Source of the DNA: JAOAPG01 sp963791575
GTDB lineage: Bacteria > Acidobacteriota > Terriglobia > Terriglobales > Acidobacteriaceae
Direction: 5' to 3'
Assembly: GCA_963791575.1 (NCBI GenBank)
Contig: CAWBSY010000014.1
Span: 1 to 64,000 of the forward strand
Length of the DNA stretch: 64,000 nt
Position numbers and translations under genes: made by a program. The stretch's first letter is position 1. Each line of letters starts with the position of its first letter. The notes under the pieces are model-generated. The model was not told the origin of the DNA and made no database searches. It saw only the letters and a program-made list of their open reading frames with translations. Below, one piece after another: positions 17,589 through 26,853 of the stretch.

Positions 17589-18104
17589 TTATTTCGCGGC
17601 AGCCGCTTTTCTTGCTTCCACTACATTTCCGCGTTCCGGCTTTCCTTCGGCGTCATTACTCTTTCGCTGCGTCGTGCCAAAGTCGAGCAACTTGGACATT
17701 TCCAGCAGAACGATTAGCCGGCCCTTGTATTTACCCAGCCCGGTGACACAATTCAACGACCCCTCGTGAAACTCCGTCGGAGATGGCTCAACATCCGCAG
17801 CTGGTATTTTGATCACTTCGGAAGCAGAGTCCACGATCAATCCCGAAAGCCGACCGTTGTACTCGACCACTAGAATCCGGTTGCGTCTTCCATTCACGGT
17901 GTTCGTTTCGCCAAGCCGTTTTCTTAAGTCGATTACCGAAACAATTTTTCCTCGTAAGTTGATTACGCCTTCCATGTATTCCGGCGCATCGGGTACGGCC
18001 GTGATCTCAGGCACGCGAACGATCTCATGCAGAGACGTGATGGGAACACCATACGTTTCGGGTCCCACTTGAAAGCCGACGATATGCAAGTCGCGGTTAT
18101 TCAC
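17589..18104 (-). CDS. cheW: CheW, array scaffold protein
   Basis: 171 residues, a single CheW SH3-like domain: VGFQVGPETYGVPITSLHEIVR at the start, GVINLRGKIVSVIDLRKRLG in the middle and GLGKYKGRLIVLLEMSKLL near the end. A charged tail of about 30 residues (KSNDAEGKPERGNV) is longer than usual. It bridges the receptor and CheA P5. It follows mcp after 12 bases. Confidence 0.93.
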   Translation of the reverse strand: MNNRDLHIVGFQVGPETYGVPITSLHEIVRVPEITAVPDAPEYMEGVINLRGKIVSVIDLRKRLGETNTVNGRRNRILVVEYNGRLSGLIVDSASEVIKIPAADVEPSPTEFHEGSLNCVTGLGKYKGRLIVLLEMSKLLDFGTTQRKSNDAEGKPERGNVVEARKAAAAK

Positions 18105-18116
18105 AGGATCTCGATC

Positions 18117-20109
18117 TCAGCTTCGGCTGCCGGCTGCTGCTTGCCGCACAAATCCCCGGCTGGCAAATTTCGAATCGCGAGACGCCACTGCTCTTTCAAG
18201 CTGTTCCAAAGCGAAGCGATCCATAGAATCCAGGAGGTCGCGTGACATCTTCGACATCTGTTCTGCCGACGCCGCAAGCTCGGTCGAACCGGAAGTGGTC
18301 TGCTGAACCAGTTCGCGCATTCGCTCCATAGCTTTGACGACGGCGTGTGCGCCCGAAGCCTGTTCTTCGACAGCGGAGTTGATTTCGTGCGTGATTTCGT
18401 TTAGTCGTGTTGTAGCCCGGGCAATTTGCGAAGAACCATGAGATTGCTCGTTGGTAGCGGCGCCGATTTCCTGCGCGAACTTGTAAACTTCCGTGACCAC
18501 ATTAGAGATCTTTCGCAGCGCGCCGTTTAGTTCCTCGCCCAGCCCCAACCCTTCGTTCACGATGTCGGTGCTTTGCTCCATGTTGGTAACGGCTTTGCGA
18601 GCTTCCTTCTGAATGCTTTGAATCAGTTCGGAAATTTCTTTAGTGGACTGAGCTGATTTCTCGGCCAGCTTCCGAACCTCATCCGCGACCACTGCGAAGC
18701 CTAAGCCGTGTTCGCCGGCTCTAGCCGCCTCGATCGCGGCATTCAGAGCGAGCAGGTTGGTTTGTTCCGCCAAGTCGTCAATGACTTCAATGATCTTGCC
18801 GATATCATCGGCACGTTGGCCCAAAACGTCGATGATTTCGCCCGAAGAGCGGATGGTGGAATTAATCTTGTTCAATCCTTCCGTGGCTTTGTCCATTGTC
18901 GTGATGCCGCTGTGGACTTCTTCACGGGAGCGATTGGAGATATCGAGCAGCACTTTTGCCGTATCGGCGACGCGCTGAATAGAGGCGACCATCTGGTCAA
19001 TGGAAGCGGAAGTCTCGCTGACACTCGAGGCCTGCACTTGCGTGCTCTTCACCATGTTCTGCACGTTTACACTCATCTCGTGCATGGTGCTGGTAACTTC
19101 ATCGATGGCTGATGAAGTTTGCAGACTGATTTTGGCTGATTCGTCCGAGGCTCCAGCCACCTGACTGGAAGCACTCGCTACCTGAGACGAAGCATCGCGA
19201 ACGTTGCGTACCAGGCTCCTGAGACCTTCCACCATACGGCTGAAGGCATTGCCTAAAGTGTCATTCTTCGAACGCGGTTCAACTTCGACGCTCAAGTTCC
19301 CGCCGGCGATAGCTTCGGAAACCGCGGCCATTTCGCGCAGGTAGGTAACCATGCTGGCGAAAGTCCGCGCCAATTCTCCGATTTCGTCGTCCCGCTTGAT
19401 ATCGATTTCGTGATCAAGATCGCCAGCATTGCCGATCCGCTGCGCGACTTTCATCAAGTTCCCGAGGGGTTCGGTGATGGAACTGGCCGTACGGTAAGCG
19501 ATGAATACACCGAGTATTAGCGCCGCTAATAGTGCTGAGTGACGCGATTACGATGGTGGCAGTGCCTGTGGTTTCGTCTGACTTCCGTCTTTCATCCAAG
19601 ACTTTCTTGTTTTCAAGATCGGCAACGTCCAAATATTCGGTCGAACCTTTCACCCACGCAGATGCGTCCTTCTGCAAATAGAAAATTTGCAGGTCGGCAA
19701 CTGTGGCGTTTCCAGCATCCACTTCTTTTCTTTTTTCCAAAAGTGGAGTAGCGAATTCGGTGGCCCAGGACTGTTCGTTTTTCTGCACCTGTTCCAGCGC
19801 GATCCGTTGTTGGTCGGAGCTGCTTTGTTTTTCGCTGCCCTGCAATTCGTCGGCTAGCAGGCGAATCCCTTCATTCATGCGATCCACTTCGCGGCTGTCT
19901 CCGCTGAGCAGGTAGTTGCCCAGATAGAGCCGGTTTTGCATCATTTGGAAGCGGATTTTGTCGGTCGTTTCGGCCATCTGCAAGGCTTGCGAGGCAGCCG
20001 CTTTGGCGGAGCGTTCGCGGTACATGGCGACGAGATTCACCAGAAACAGCACCACGACCATCAGAAGGATGAATCCGAAGTTCCTATAAAGTTTCCTGCC
20101 GATCGTCAT
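18117..20109 (-). CDS. mcp: Methyl-accepting chemotaxis protein, interrupted by one frameshift
   Basis: Start at ATG 20109 behind GGAGGAAC. TM1 is FGFILLMVVVLFLVNLVAM, followed by a helical periplasmic 4HB/CHASE3-like sensor region. Near 19535-19540 the frame changes: one frame reads IVIASLST and then degenerates, while the other continues as TM2 (ALLAALILGVFIAY) and HAMP (ITEPLGNLMKVAQRIGNAGDLDH). The signalling hairpin tip is intact (ADDIGKIIEVIDDLAEQTNLLALNAAIEAARAGEHG is its core region), with methylation helices on both sides. The span of 1993 nt implies one extra base. It would feed CheW/CheA encoded downstream. A sequencing indel is likely because the rest is well conserved. Confidence 0.85.
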
Positions 20110-20173
20110 TGCTGTTCCTCCAAGAACAACGTTCTTTCCCACGGATCGAGATTTTTCGTATTTAAAACTTTTC

Positions 20174-20533
20174 TCAGTCCTGAGGACTGAATTTGAATTC
20201 CACAGTTCCGGCGGTTTCTTCGGATGCTGGTTCGAACTTCCATTTCTTGATGGCATCCATCGCGGCATTGACCAAGACCGGATGTCCGCCCACTATTTTT
20301 GCGTCTTTGATGGTGCCGTTGGGCGCAACTATCACGGCCAATTTCACCACGCCAGTAATGCTCATGCGGCGTGCAATCTCTGGGTAAGTGGGTGCAACTT
20401 TCGATTTCACTTTGCGATTCAATTCTTCTTGCCCAAATGCAGGGAGACCGTTAAAAGCAACAACTCCTAAAGAAAATGCCAAAAGCCCCGACAACACATT
20501 CGCTGTCAACAGGCGTAGAAACCGTAGGGACAC
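20174..20533 (-). CDS. Short TonB C-terminal-domain protein, first gene of the che operon
   Basis: 119 residues from GTG 20533, preceded by the near-perfect Shine-Dalgarno AAGGAGGAG. An upstream frame reaching 20671 has no such support and would run through the sigma-54 promoter. Residues about 8-35 form a signal or membrane helix (LTANVLSGLLAFSLGVVAFNGLPAF). The rest is a TonB C-terminal fold: APTYPEIARRMSITGVVKLAVIVAPNGTIKDAKIVGGHPVLVNAAMDAIKKWKFEPA. It lacks the Pro-rich spacer of real TonB. A periplasmic role near the receptor is possible. Confidence 0.75.
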   Translation of the reverse strand: MSLRFLRLLTANVLSGLLAFSLGVVAFNGLPAFGQEELNRKVKSKVAPTYPEIARRMSITGVVKLAVIVAPNGTIKDAKIVGGHPVLVNAAMDAIKKWKFEPASEETAGTVEFKFSPQD

Positions 20534-20565
20534 AAACTCCTCCTTGAAAATGCAGCATTCACAAA

Positions 20566-20581
20566 TGCAATGCCGATGCCA
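20566..20581 (-). promoter_or_regulatory. Sigma-54 (RpoN) promoter of the che operon
   Basis: Read on the minus strand, the 16 bases are TGGCATCGGCATTGCA. The RpoN consensus is TGGCAC-G-N4-TTGCW, and here the -24 block TGGCA and the -12 block TTGCA match with the exact spacing: GG and GC are separated by 10 bases. The expected transcript start is near 20555, which leaves a 5' leader of about 22 bases holding AAGGAGGAG before the GTG at 20533. An NtrC-type activator is encoded 4.5 kb away in the divergent operon. Confidence 0.72.
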
Positions 20582-20781
20582 CTTTGGAATTTTGAAAGCA
20601 CTTCCGGTTACTGATCCGATGTTGTTAAGTTGAAATGACTTAGATAGGTTCCGCAAGGTTACGAACGTCACTTCCGAGGCAATAATCCGATCTCAGGGCA
20701 TTACAAAAGTCTCATGCTGATACGGCACTCAATATGTCATCAAATGGTTTTCCCACTTCGGGTATGTACTTCTTATTACAC

Positions 20782-20811
20782 TTGACTCAAATTGAGATTT
20801 AAAGCTAATCT
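20782..20811 (+). promoter_or_regulatory. Candidate sigma-70 promoter of the kinase operon
   Basis: TTGACT at 20782-20787 and TAATCT at 20806-20811 are separated by 18 bases. The site is about 40 bases upstream of the Shine-Dalgarno of the large kinase gene. A CTCAA-A-TTGAG inverted repeat begins within the -35 element and could be a regulator site. Confidence 0.45.
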
Positions 20812-20864
20812 CCTCTAGATTCAGATACTTGTGAATTAGAGCACCCGTTAAGGAGGGTGGCCTT

Positions 20865-23800
20865 CTGACCAAGCAGAATGGAGATGCGACGCTGCTTGTC
20901 CCCCCTGCCCACTCGGAAGATGCTTTTCAGAAATTACTGTTGCAATTTTCCGCCGCAGCGGCACAAGGAATTTCGGCTCCTGCTTTGATTCGCCTGTTTT
21001 GTCAGGCCACACGTGAATTCTTTCAAGTGGATGGCACCTACTATTGGGAGCTGACGGCGGCTGGCGAACTTATCGGCATTGAAGCCGATGGTCATTTGGC
21101 CAGCCATTTTCGCGGTCATCACTTGAAGGCCACGGAAAAGGCGGTGACCAATGAAGCAGTAATGAACCGTAGAACGGTTCTTGCTAATCATGTGGACCCG
21201 AGTCAGTACCCACTCGTGGCGGAGTTCTCTGCGAAATCATTGATGGTCGCACCTCTGGTAGTCGCTAAAGAAGTAATCGGTGCTGGAGTCTTTTTGCATG
21301 AGACCGACGACAATTTTTTCGATGAAGACATGGCGACTAAAGCCACGATTTTGGCTGGTCAGCTAGGCAGTCTGCTGGAAGCCGCGCGTTGGAACGACAA
21401 GTCGCGGGGAGAGCATCGCCGATCTGAGATTTTGGCTGAGGTGGCGCAAAGTCTTTATGCCGTCCCGGATTCCACCTCTGTTGTCGCGGCGCTTGCGGAT
21501 CGACTGCGAACCCTGCTTCGCAGTCCGTTGGTGTGCATTCTGCTGCGAACGGGAGAGTCGTTTCATCTTCGCGGAGTCGCCGCGGAATCGCCCGACTTGG
21601 CTCTTTCAGTGCGCTCCCGCTTCGATAGGAAGGGCATCCATTTCGCATCTGACCTCGCCGGGCGCGCTCTCGCCGCTGGCGATGCTGTTTCCGTTTCCAT
21701 AGATCCGGCCACTCATTCCCTGGGCGATCTGGTTCAACCGGGAATGCTGATTGCGGTCCCGTTCCGTACCGCTCAGACCGAAGGCAGCATCCTGGTTTAT
21801 CCGCGCCCTGAAGGCGCGTTCGATGCCGAAGAGAAGTCACTCGTGTTCGCGGTCGCTAGTTTGGGCGCAGTCGCTATAGCTAATGCGGAGTTAAATGTCA
21901 CCGCTCGTGACCAAGCCCATGAACTGCAACAGATTCTGGCAATTTCGTCCGAGTTGGGATCTATCGGGCAGCTCGATACATTCATGCAGCAATTCGTTTT
22001 ACGCGCCAGCAGTTTCCTGGGCTTTGGACGCGCTTTTGTTGGATTGTTGGAAGGGACATCGTTTCATCTTCGCTGGAAATACAGCGAGGGGAAGAGTTGC
22101 CCTATTGATTCGATTTTCCCTGACGGAGTCGCGAGCCGCGCTCTTATCGACAAACAGGTTTTCTCCACCGATAATCCGGCAGAATTCCCCGGTGTCAATT
22201 TAGATCTGATTGCGAAGTTCAACGTTAAGCAGCTTTTGGCAGTCCCGCTCCTTGGTACAGATGGAGAAGTACTGGGAATGTTTGGTGTTCTCGACCGGCT
22301 CGATGAAGCTCCTATATCTCCGGAAGACATTCGGCGTGCTCGTGCGCTAGCCGCGCATGTTGCTATCGCCCATGAGATGACTCGCAATTTGCACCGCTCG
22401 GAGCAGCATCGGCGACGCGCTGAATTGTTGATGGGGCTTGCGCTCGAGCTCAACTCAACGCTGCGGCTGCCGGAATTCGCCGAGAAGTTCGTTAAGCGTG
22501 CGGCGGAGATGCTGGGCGCAACTGCTGGGTCATTGACCATCCAGCAGGACAACGGACTTGAGACGGTAGTCTTGAAGACCAAGCCGGATGCTGGAAATCC
22601 TGAACCAGCACTATTGCGGCGTTATGACCATGCTATTGGGGAGGCGTTGGCGCATTCTTCCGACATGCTGATTTCCTCAACCGCATTGGAATTGTTTGGT
22701 GCAAATCTGGCTGAAAAGCTGGGGTGGGACAGTTGTACGTTGGTCCGTCTACTGAGCGGGTCGGGAGCCTTGGCCGGTGTGCTGTGCCTTGCTGGTAGAG
22801 GGGAACCGCTGGCCGCCGATGACAAACAACTTCTACAAGCCATTGCTGGACACGCTTCAGTTGCAATTGAAAACGCCCGATTCTTCGCTCGAATGAACCA
22901 GGCGAACCGGCATTGGATCGAAATCTTTGACGCTATTACAGATTTCATCGTAGCTCATGATGCATCTGGCAATGTACTGCGGGTTAACCGTTCCCTGGCA
23001 GAGTTTATCGGAGTGCAGCCTAACGAGCTCATTGGTCTGAATATGTGCGCGCTGCTGGCCATAAACAACGATGCACAAGCTGGCTCTTGTCCCTATTGTC
23101 GAAATGCTGGCCAAGGAGAGGATGAGTATGTCCATCCCGTGCTGGAGCGCACTTTTCTGGTCTCTACTTCGCAGGTGCATGGAGCCAGCAGCGAAGTCTT
23201 GCAAACCATTCATGTGCTAAAGGACATTACTGATCGCCGGGAAGCGGAACGACGCTATCGCGAATTATTCGACAACATTCAGGAAGGATTGTTTTTCTCC
23301 ACCCCCGAGGGGCATTTTGTCGAGGTAAACGACGCCCTCGTGCGGATGCTTGGCTATAACAGCCGGGAAGAACTGCTGCATGCTGACATCCGCAATGGCC
23401 TGTACTTTTCGCCGGAACGCCACGACGAACTAGTTGGTTATATGAAGGGGCACGGTGTATTACGCAACCACGAGGAGACTCTGCGCCGGAAAGATGGTTC
23501 GCCTGTCCATGTCCTTATTAATTCTTTTTCAGTGCGGGACGCGCACGACCGCATCGTGCAGTATCGCGGACTGATGCTGGATATTAGCGGACTCAAAGCG
23601 TTTCAGTCGGAGTTGCAGCGTGAGCGCGATTTCTCCGGGAAAATCCTTAATAACACTCAAAGTCTTATTCTGGTCGCGGACACTTCGGGCATTGTCAGTT
23701 ATGCGAATCGCCGCTGGTATGACATGGGCTATGAGCAGAAGTACATTTTGGGAAGACCGCTCGAAGAATTGGTGCTTCCCGCGCGCCGCCCGGTTCTCAA

Positions 23801-24713
23801 CGAAGCATTTACCGCGATCATGGCAGGCAATCAGGTCGACAATTTAGATTTACAGGTTCTTCGAGCGGATAGACGAGTCGGCCAATTTTCCGTGAATTTG
23901 AGTCCCATGCGCGACGAACAAGGTGCCGTCACCAGCATTGTGGTGGTGATGAGCGACATCACCGATGCGGCGACCTTGCAAGCGAAATTGGTTCACGCGG
24001 AAAAAATGGCAGCAGTTGGGCAACTGGTCTCGGGAGTGGCTCACGAAGTTAACAATCCGCTCACCGCGATCCTGGGCTTCGCTGACCTATTGATGGAGAA
24101 CCATGAAGTCCCGGAAAGCGCGCGCAAAGACCTGCGAGTGATTCTGCAGGAAGCCCAACGCACCAAGCAGATCGTACAAAATCTGTTGAGCTTCGCTCGT
24201 CAAATGCCTCCTCAACGTAAACCGGTGCAACTGAATGCAGTTTTGCGCCGGACTCTGCAACTCCGGGCCTATGACTTTCATAGCCGGGGCGTCGAGGTCG
24301 TAGAGAATCTTGATCAGGATTTGCCTTACGTTATCGGCGACGCTCACCAATTGCAGCAGGTCTTCTTGAATATTTTGAACAACGCGTACGATGCGGTGCG
24401 AGCGACGGTGAATCCAGCCCGCATCGAAATTACGACGGTGAAGCAAAACAGTTTTGTTGAGATATCGTTCCGCGATAACGGACACGGAATTTCCTTCCCT
24501 GAACGCATCTTCGACCCCTTCTTTACCACGAAGGAAGTGGGTGAAGGAACTGGACTGGGCCTCAGCATCTGTTATGGAATCGTGCGCGAGCACGGCGGCG
24601 AAATTCTTTGCCGCAACAACGAAGACGGAGAGGGTGCAACCTTCATTGTTCGGCTACCTTCCGCCTCAGAACTGGCCTCCGTGGGAGTGGCCGCCGGAGT
24701 CACGCAGCAATGA
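20865..24713 (+). CDS. Large multi-GAF/PAS sensor histidine kinase
   Basis: 1282 residues if read from CTG 20865, which is preceded at normal distance by AAGGAGGG; 1257 if from TTG 20940, which has no such site. An in-frame stop at 20832 excludes longer forms. No membrane segments: a soluble sensor. About four GAF domains occupy the first 650 residues, then three PAS domains. The first PAS carries CPYC in a short loop, possibly redox- or metal-responsive. The kinase core is at the end: GVAHEVNNPLTAILGFADLL (H box), then GHGISFPERIFDPFFTTKEVGEGTGLGLSICYGIV. The stop overlaps the next ATG, coupling it to a receiver protein and the NtrC-type activator. Confidence 0.88.
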   Translation: MTKQNGDATLLVPPAHSEDAFQKLLLQFSAAAAQGISAPALIRLFCQATREFFQVDGTYYWELTAAGELIGIEADGHLASHFRGHHLKATEKAVTNEAVMNRRTVLANHVDPSQYPLVAEFSAKSLMVAPLVVAKEVIGAGVFLHETDDNFFDEDMATKATILAGQLGSLLEAARWNDKSRGEHRRSEILAEVAQSLYAVPDSTSVVAALADRLRTLLRSPLVCILLRTGESFHLRGVAAESPDLALSVRSRFDRKGIHFASDLAGRALAAGDAVSVSIDPATHSLGDLVQPGMLIAVPFRTAQTEGSILVYPRPEGAFDAEEKSLVFAVASLGAVAIANAELNVTARDQAHELQQILAISSELGSIGQLDTFMQQFVLRASSFLGFGRAFVGLLEGTSFHLRWKYSEGKSCPIDSIFPDGVASRALIDKQVFSTDNPAEFPGVNLDLIAKFNVKQLLAVPLLGTDGEVLGMFGVLDRLDEAPISPEDIRRARALAAHVAIAHEMTRNLHRSEQHRRRAELLMGLALELNSTLRLPEFAEKFVKRAAEMLGATAGSLTIQQDNGLETVVLKTKPDAGNPEPALLRRYDHAIGEALAHSSDMLISSTALELFGANLAEKLGWDSCTLVRLLSGSGALAGVLCLAGRGEPLAADDKQLLQAIAGHASVAIENARFFARMNQANRHWIEIFDAITDFIVAHDASGNVLRVNRSLAEFIGVQPNELIGLNMCALLAINNDAQAGSCPYCRNAGQGEDEYVHPVLERTFLVSTSQVHGASSEVLQTIHVLKDITDRREAERRYRELFDNIQEGLFFSTPEGHFVEVNDALVRMLGYNSREELLHADIRNGLYFSPERHDELVGYMKGHGVLRNHEETLRRKDGSPVHVLINSFSVRDAHDRIVQYRGLMLDISGLKAFQSELQRERDFSGKILNNTQSLILVADTSGIVSYANRRWYDMGYEQKYILGRPLEELVLPARRPVLNEAFTAIMAGNQVDNLDLQVLRADRRVGQFSVNLSPMRDEQGAVTSIVVVMSDITDAATLQAKLVHAEKMAAVGQLVSGVAHEVNNPLTAILGFADLLMENHEVPESARKDLRVILQEAQRTKQIVQNLLSFARQMPPQRKPVQLNAVLRRTLQLRAYDFHSRGVEVVENLDQDLPYVIGDAHQLQQVFLNILNNAYDAVRATVNPARIEITTVKQNSFVEISFRDNGHGISFPERIFDPFFTTKEVGEGTGLGLSICYGIVREHGGEILCRNNEDGEGATFIVRLPSASELASVGVAAGVTQQ

Positions 24714-25117
24714 CAATGCCAATGCGCGCTGTAAATCCCGAAGTCCTGCCGGTCTTACTCATCGAAGATGAGCCTGCCGTTATGAGCTATGTTCGCGCCG
24801 CTCTCGAACGCAGCGGCTACACCGTGGTCTGCAGCGAATCAGGAGTCGACGGATTGCGACTTCTCGAGTCGGGTGATTTTCTCGGTGTAGTCTCGGACAT
24901 GCGTACGCCTGGCGGGGTCGATGGTGCTGATGTTCATGCTTGGGTAGCACGACATCGTCCCGAGCTGGCGTCTCGCATTGTGTTCATCACTGGCGACATC
25001 GCCAATGAAGATACAGTTGCCACACTTCAGAAAACCGGCGCGCCCTGCGTGGAGAAGCCCTTCCGCGTGCAGCAATTCATTACCGTTGTAGAACAGACCA
25101 TGGGGAAAGCATTGTGA
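24710..25117 (+). CDS. Single-domain response regulator
   Basis: 135 residues from ATG 24710, whose ATGA overlaps the kinase stop. Receiver features are LLIEDEPAVMSYVRAAL (acidic pair), the phosphoacceptor Asp in GVVSDMRTPGG, the Thr in IVFITGD and the Lys in CVEKPFRVQQF. No output domain follows. It could relay phosphate between the kinase and the NtrC-type protein or act as a phosphate sink. Its stop overlaps the next GTG start. Confidence 0.85.
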   Translation: MTMPMRAVNPEVLPVLLIEDEPAVMSYVRAALERSGYTVVCSESGVDGLRLLESGDFLGVVSDMRTPGGVDGADVHAWVARHRPELASRIVFITGDIANEDTVATLQKTGAPCVEKPFRVQQFITVVEQTMGKAL

Positions 25118-26520
25118 GTGATGATCTAAGAATCCGGTTGCTGATCGTTGACGATGAGGAGAGCATTCGCAGACTTTGTATGACGGTGGGCGAGGCGCTT
25201 GGTTTTTCATGCATGGAGGCCCAGAGCGGAGAGGCCGCGCTGGCCGTATTGGAAGATCAGCCGGCGCATATCATTCTCACCGACATGATCATGCCCAACA
25301 TGTCCGGGCTGGAATTCCTTGAACGAGTGAAAAAGATGTTGCCGCGTACCGAAGTTGCTGTAATGACGGGCCACGGCTCGGTCGAAACTGCGGTGCAAGC
25401 AATGAAGCTCGGAGCCTACGACTACATCAGCAAACCGTTCTCGCCGCTGGAAGAATTGCGTTTATTCCTGCGCCGAATGGCGGACAAGATCCGACTGGTA
25501 GAAGAAAACCAATTCTTGCGGGAGCGAGTAGATACAGAGACTGAGCTGCATGGAATCGTAGGATCCTCCGCCAAAATTCAGGATGTTCTGCGGATGATCT
25601 CGCGTCTGAAAGACACACGCACACCGGTGCTGATTACAGGGGAGAGTGGTACTGGCAAGGAGCTTGTGGCGCGGGCGATACACTTTAGAGGCTCCTTTGC
25701 GACTCGGCCGTTTGTAGCCGTGGATTGCGGATCGCTTGTTCCCACCCTGATCGAAAGCGAACTCTTTGGTTACGAGAAGGGCGCGTTCACCGGCGCAATT
25801 CGATCGCGGCCGGGTTTGTTTCAAACTGCCAGTGGAGGAACCATCTTCTTAGATGAAATTGGAGAATTGCCGCTGGAGATGCAAGCCAAACTTCTCCGAG
25901 TCTTGCAGGAAAAAGAAGTACGTCCAGTCGGTAGCAATCACAAAACTAAAGTGGACGTCCGCGTGATTGCTGCTACGAACCGCGATCTGGAAACCGAATA
26001 CAAGAACGGTACATTCCGCAAAGATCTCTATTTCCGCCTCAACGTGGTCACGGTGCATCTCCCTTCGCTACGCGAACGGCGTTCTGATATCCCGATGTTG
26101 GTGCATTGGTTCCTTGATCGTTATGCCGAAGGCGATTCCATTCAAGTCTCCAATTCAGCAATGAAGTGCTTATTGCAATATGAGTGGCCAGGGAATGTGC
26201 GAGAACTTGAGAACTGCGTTGAACGGGCGGTTGCCCTCGGTAGCAAGCACCTCCTTGATGTATCAGACCTGCCCCCGAGCGTAGCTTCCTCGTCTTCCTC
26301 GTTGGAACCCAGCAGTCCGTTGACCTCAGGGCTTTCCACCACTGATTTGGAGGATATTGAGCGAGCCACCATCCAGCGCGTCTTCGAACAGGTGAAAGGC
26401 GACAAAATACTTGCGGGGAAGATGTTGGGGATCAGCCGAGCCACGCTTTATCGCAAGCTGAAGCGCTACAACATCGGCGGCCACGAAATTCTGTCGTCGA
26501 CAAGTCAAGCTTTACAATAG
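25114..26520 (+). CDS. NtrC-type sigma-54-dependent response regulator
   Basis: 468 residues from GTG 25114, overlapping the previous stop. REC domain with Asp57 in ILTDMIMPNMSG and Lys in YISKPFSP. The AAA+ domain (about 148-380) has Walker A GESGTGKE (176-183), the sigma-54-contacting loop GAFTGA (223-228) and FLDEIGELP for Walker B. The C-terminal Fis-type HTH (about 410-460) reads LAGKMLGISRATLYRKLKRY. It hydrolyses ATP to open RpoN promoters. The kinase, the relay receiver and this activator form a three-gene operon. The two RpoN-like sites found nearby (20566, 26803) are natural targets. Confidence 0.93.
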   Translation: MSDDLRIRLLIVDDEESIRRLCMTVGEALGFSCMEAQSGEAALAVLEDQPAHIILTDMIMPNMSGLEFLERVKKMLPRTEVAVMTGHGSVETAVQAMKLGAYDYISKPFSPLEELRLFLRRMADKIRLVEENQFLRERVDTETELHGIVGSSAKIQDVLRMISRLKDTRTPVLITGESGTGKELVARAIHFRGSFATRPFVAVDCGSLVPTLIESELFGYEKGAFTGAIRSRPGLFQTASGGTIFLDEIGELPLEMQAKLLRVLQEKEVRPVGSNHKTKVDVRVIAATNRDLETEYKNGTFRKDLYFRLNVVTVHLPSLRERRSDIPMLVHWFLDRYAEGDSIQVSNSAMKCLLQYEWPGNVRELENCVERAVALGSKHLLDVSDLPPSVASSSSSLEPSSPLTSGLSTTDLEDIERATIQRVFEQVKGDKILAGKMLGISRATLYRKLKRYNIGGHEILSSTSQALQ

Positions 26521-26853
26521 GAGGTGTACTCGTCGAAAACACAAGACTTTGTCCCATTGCTTGGCGGATACTCACACGACGCGGACTTCTTTTCAACTTT
26601 TGCATAGTGTCAATCCGGAACAGGCCCTAGTACCTTTCACTGGTTTTCCAGCTTCTTTCGTGGTTCCACTTCTTCCTCAAACCTCTGAGAATCTGTTTCA
26701 ATCTGAGACATATAGGTAACTCTGACAGTCACTTACTCCTGGACAGCTAAGGCTGCAGCATTAAATTCAGCAACTTAGCCGATCTTTAAACGCGCAGTTT
26801 TTTTGGCCAAAGCCGTGCAATGAACCTTGTGATGCGGTCTGGGTACCCAAGCC
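26521..26853. other. Intergenic region after the NtrC-type gene
   Basis: 333 bases with no convincing gene. AGGAGGT just after the stop (26518-26524) looks like a Shine-Dalgarno but no start codon or frame follows. TCTGAGA occurs twice around 26690-26715. The end holds a sigma-54-like site in front of the PilZ-like gene. No terminator hairpin with a U-run is visible. Confidence 0.4.
26803..26820 (+). promoter_or_regulatory. Sigma-54-like promoter before the PilZ-like gene
   Basis: TTGGCCAAAGCCGTGCAA carries the invariant GG (26805-26806) and GC (26817-26818) separated by exactly 10 bases. The -24 block is TTGGCC and the -12 block GTGCAA, weaker than the site in front of the che operon. The expected start is near 26831, about 23 bases before ATG 26854. 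The position right after a sigma-54 activator gene strengthens the call. Confidence 0.42.

Larger units (their letters stand above)
20534..20864. other. Divergent regulatory region between the che operon and the kinase operon
   Basis: About 330 bases without a gene. On the minus side it holds the Shine-Dalgarno and sigma-54 promoter of the tonB-like/che operon. On the plus side it holds a sigma-70-like promoter and the Shine-Dalgarno of the large histidine kinase. A small inverted repeat, CTCAA-A-TTGAG, lies around 20787-20797 inside the plus-strand promoter. I see no further gene. Confidence 0.5.

Noticed and set aside
20534..20671. Longer start of the TonB-like gene at 20671
   Set aside because: It would run through the sigma-54 promoter and is Cys/His-rich nonsense; GTG 20533 has AAGGAGGAG.
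26518..26604. AGGAGGT after the NtrC-type gene, as a start of a small gene
   Set aside because: No ATG, GTG or TTG is at proper spacing; the only frame from an overlapping GTG is 28 codons without features.
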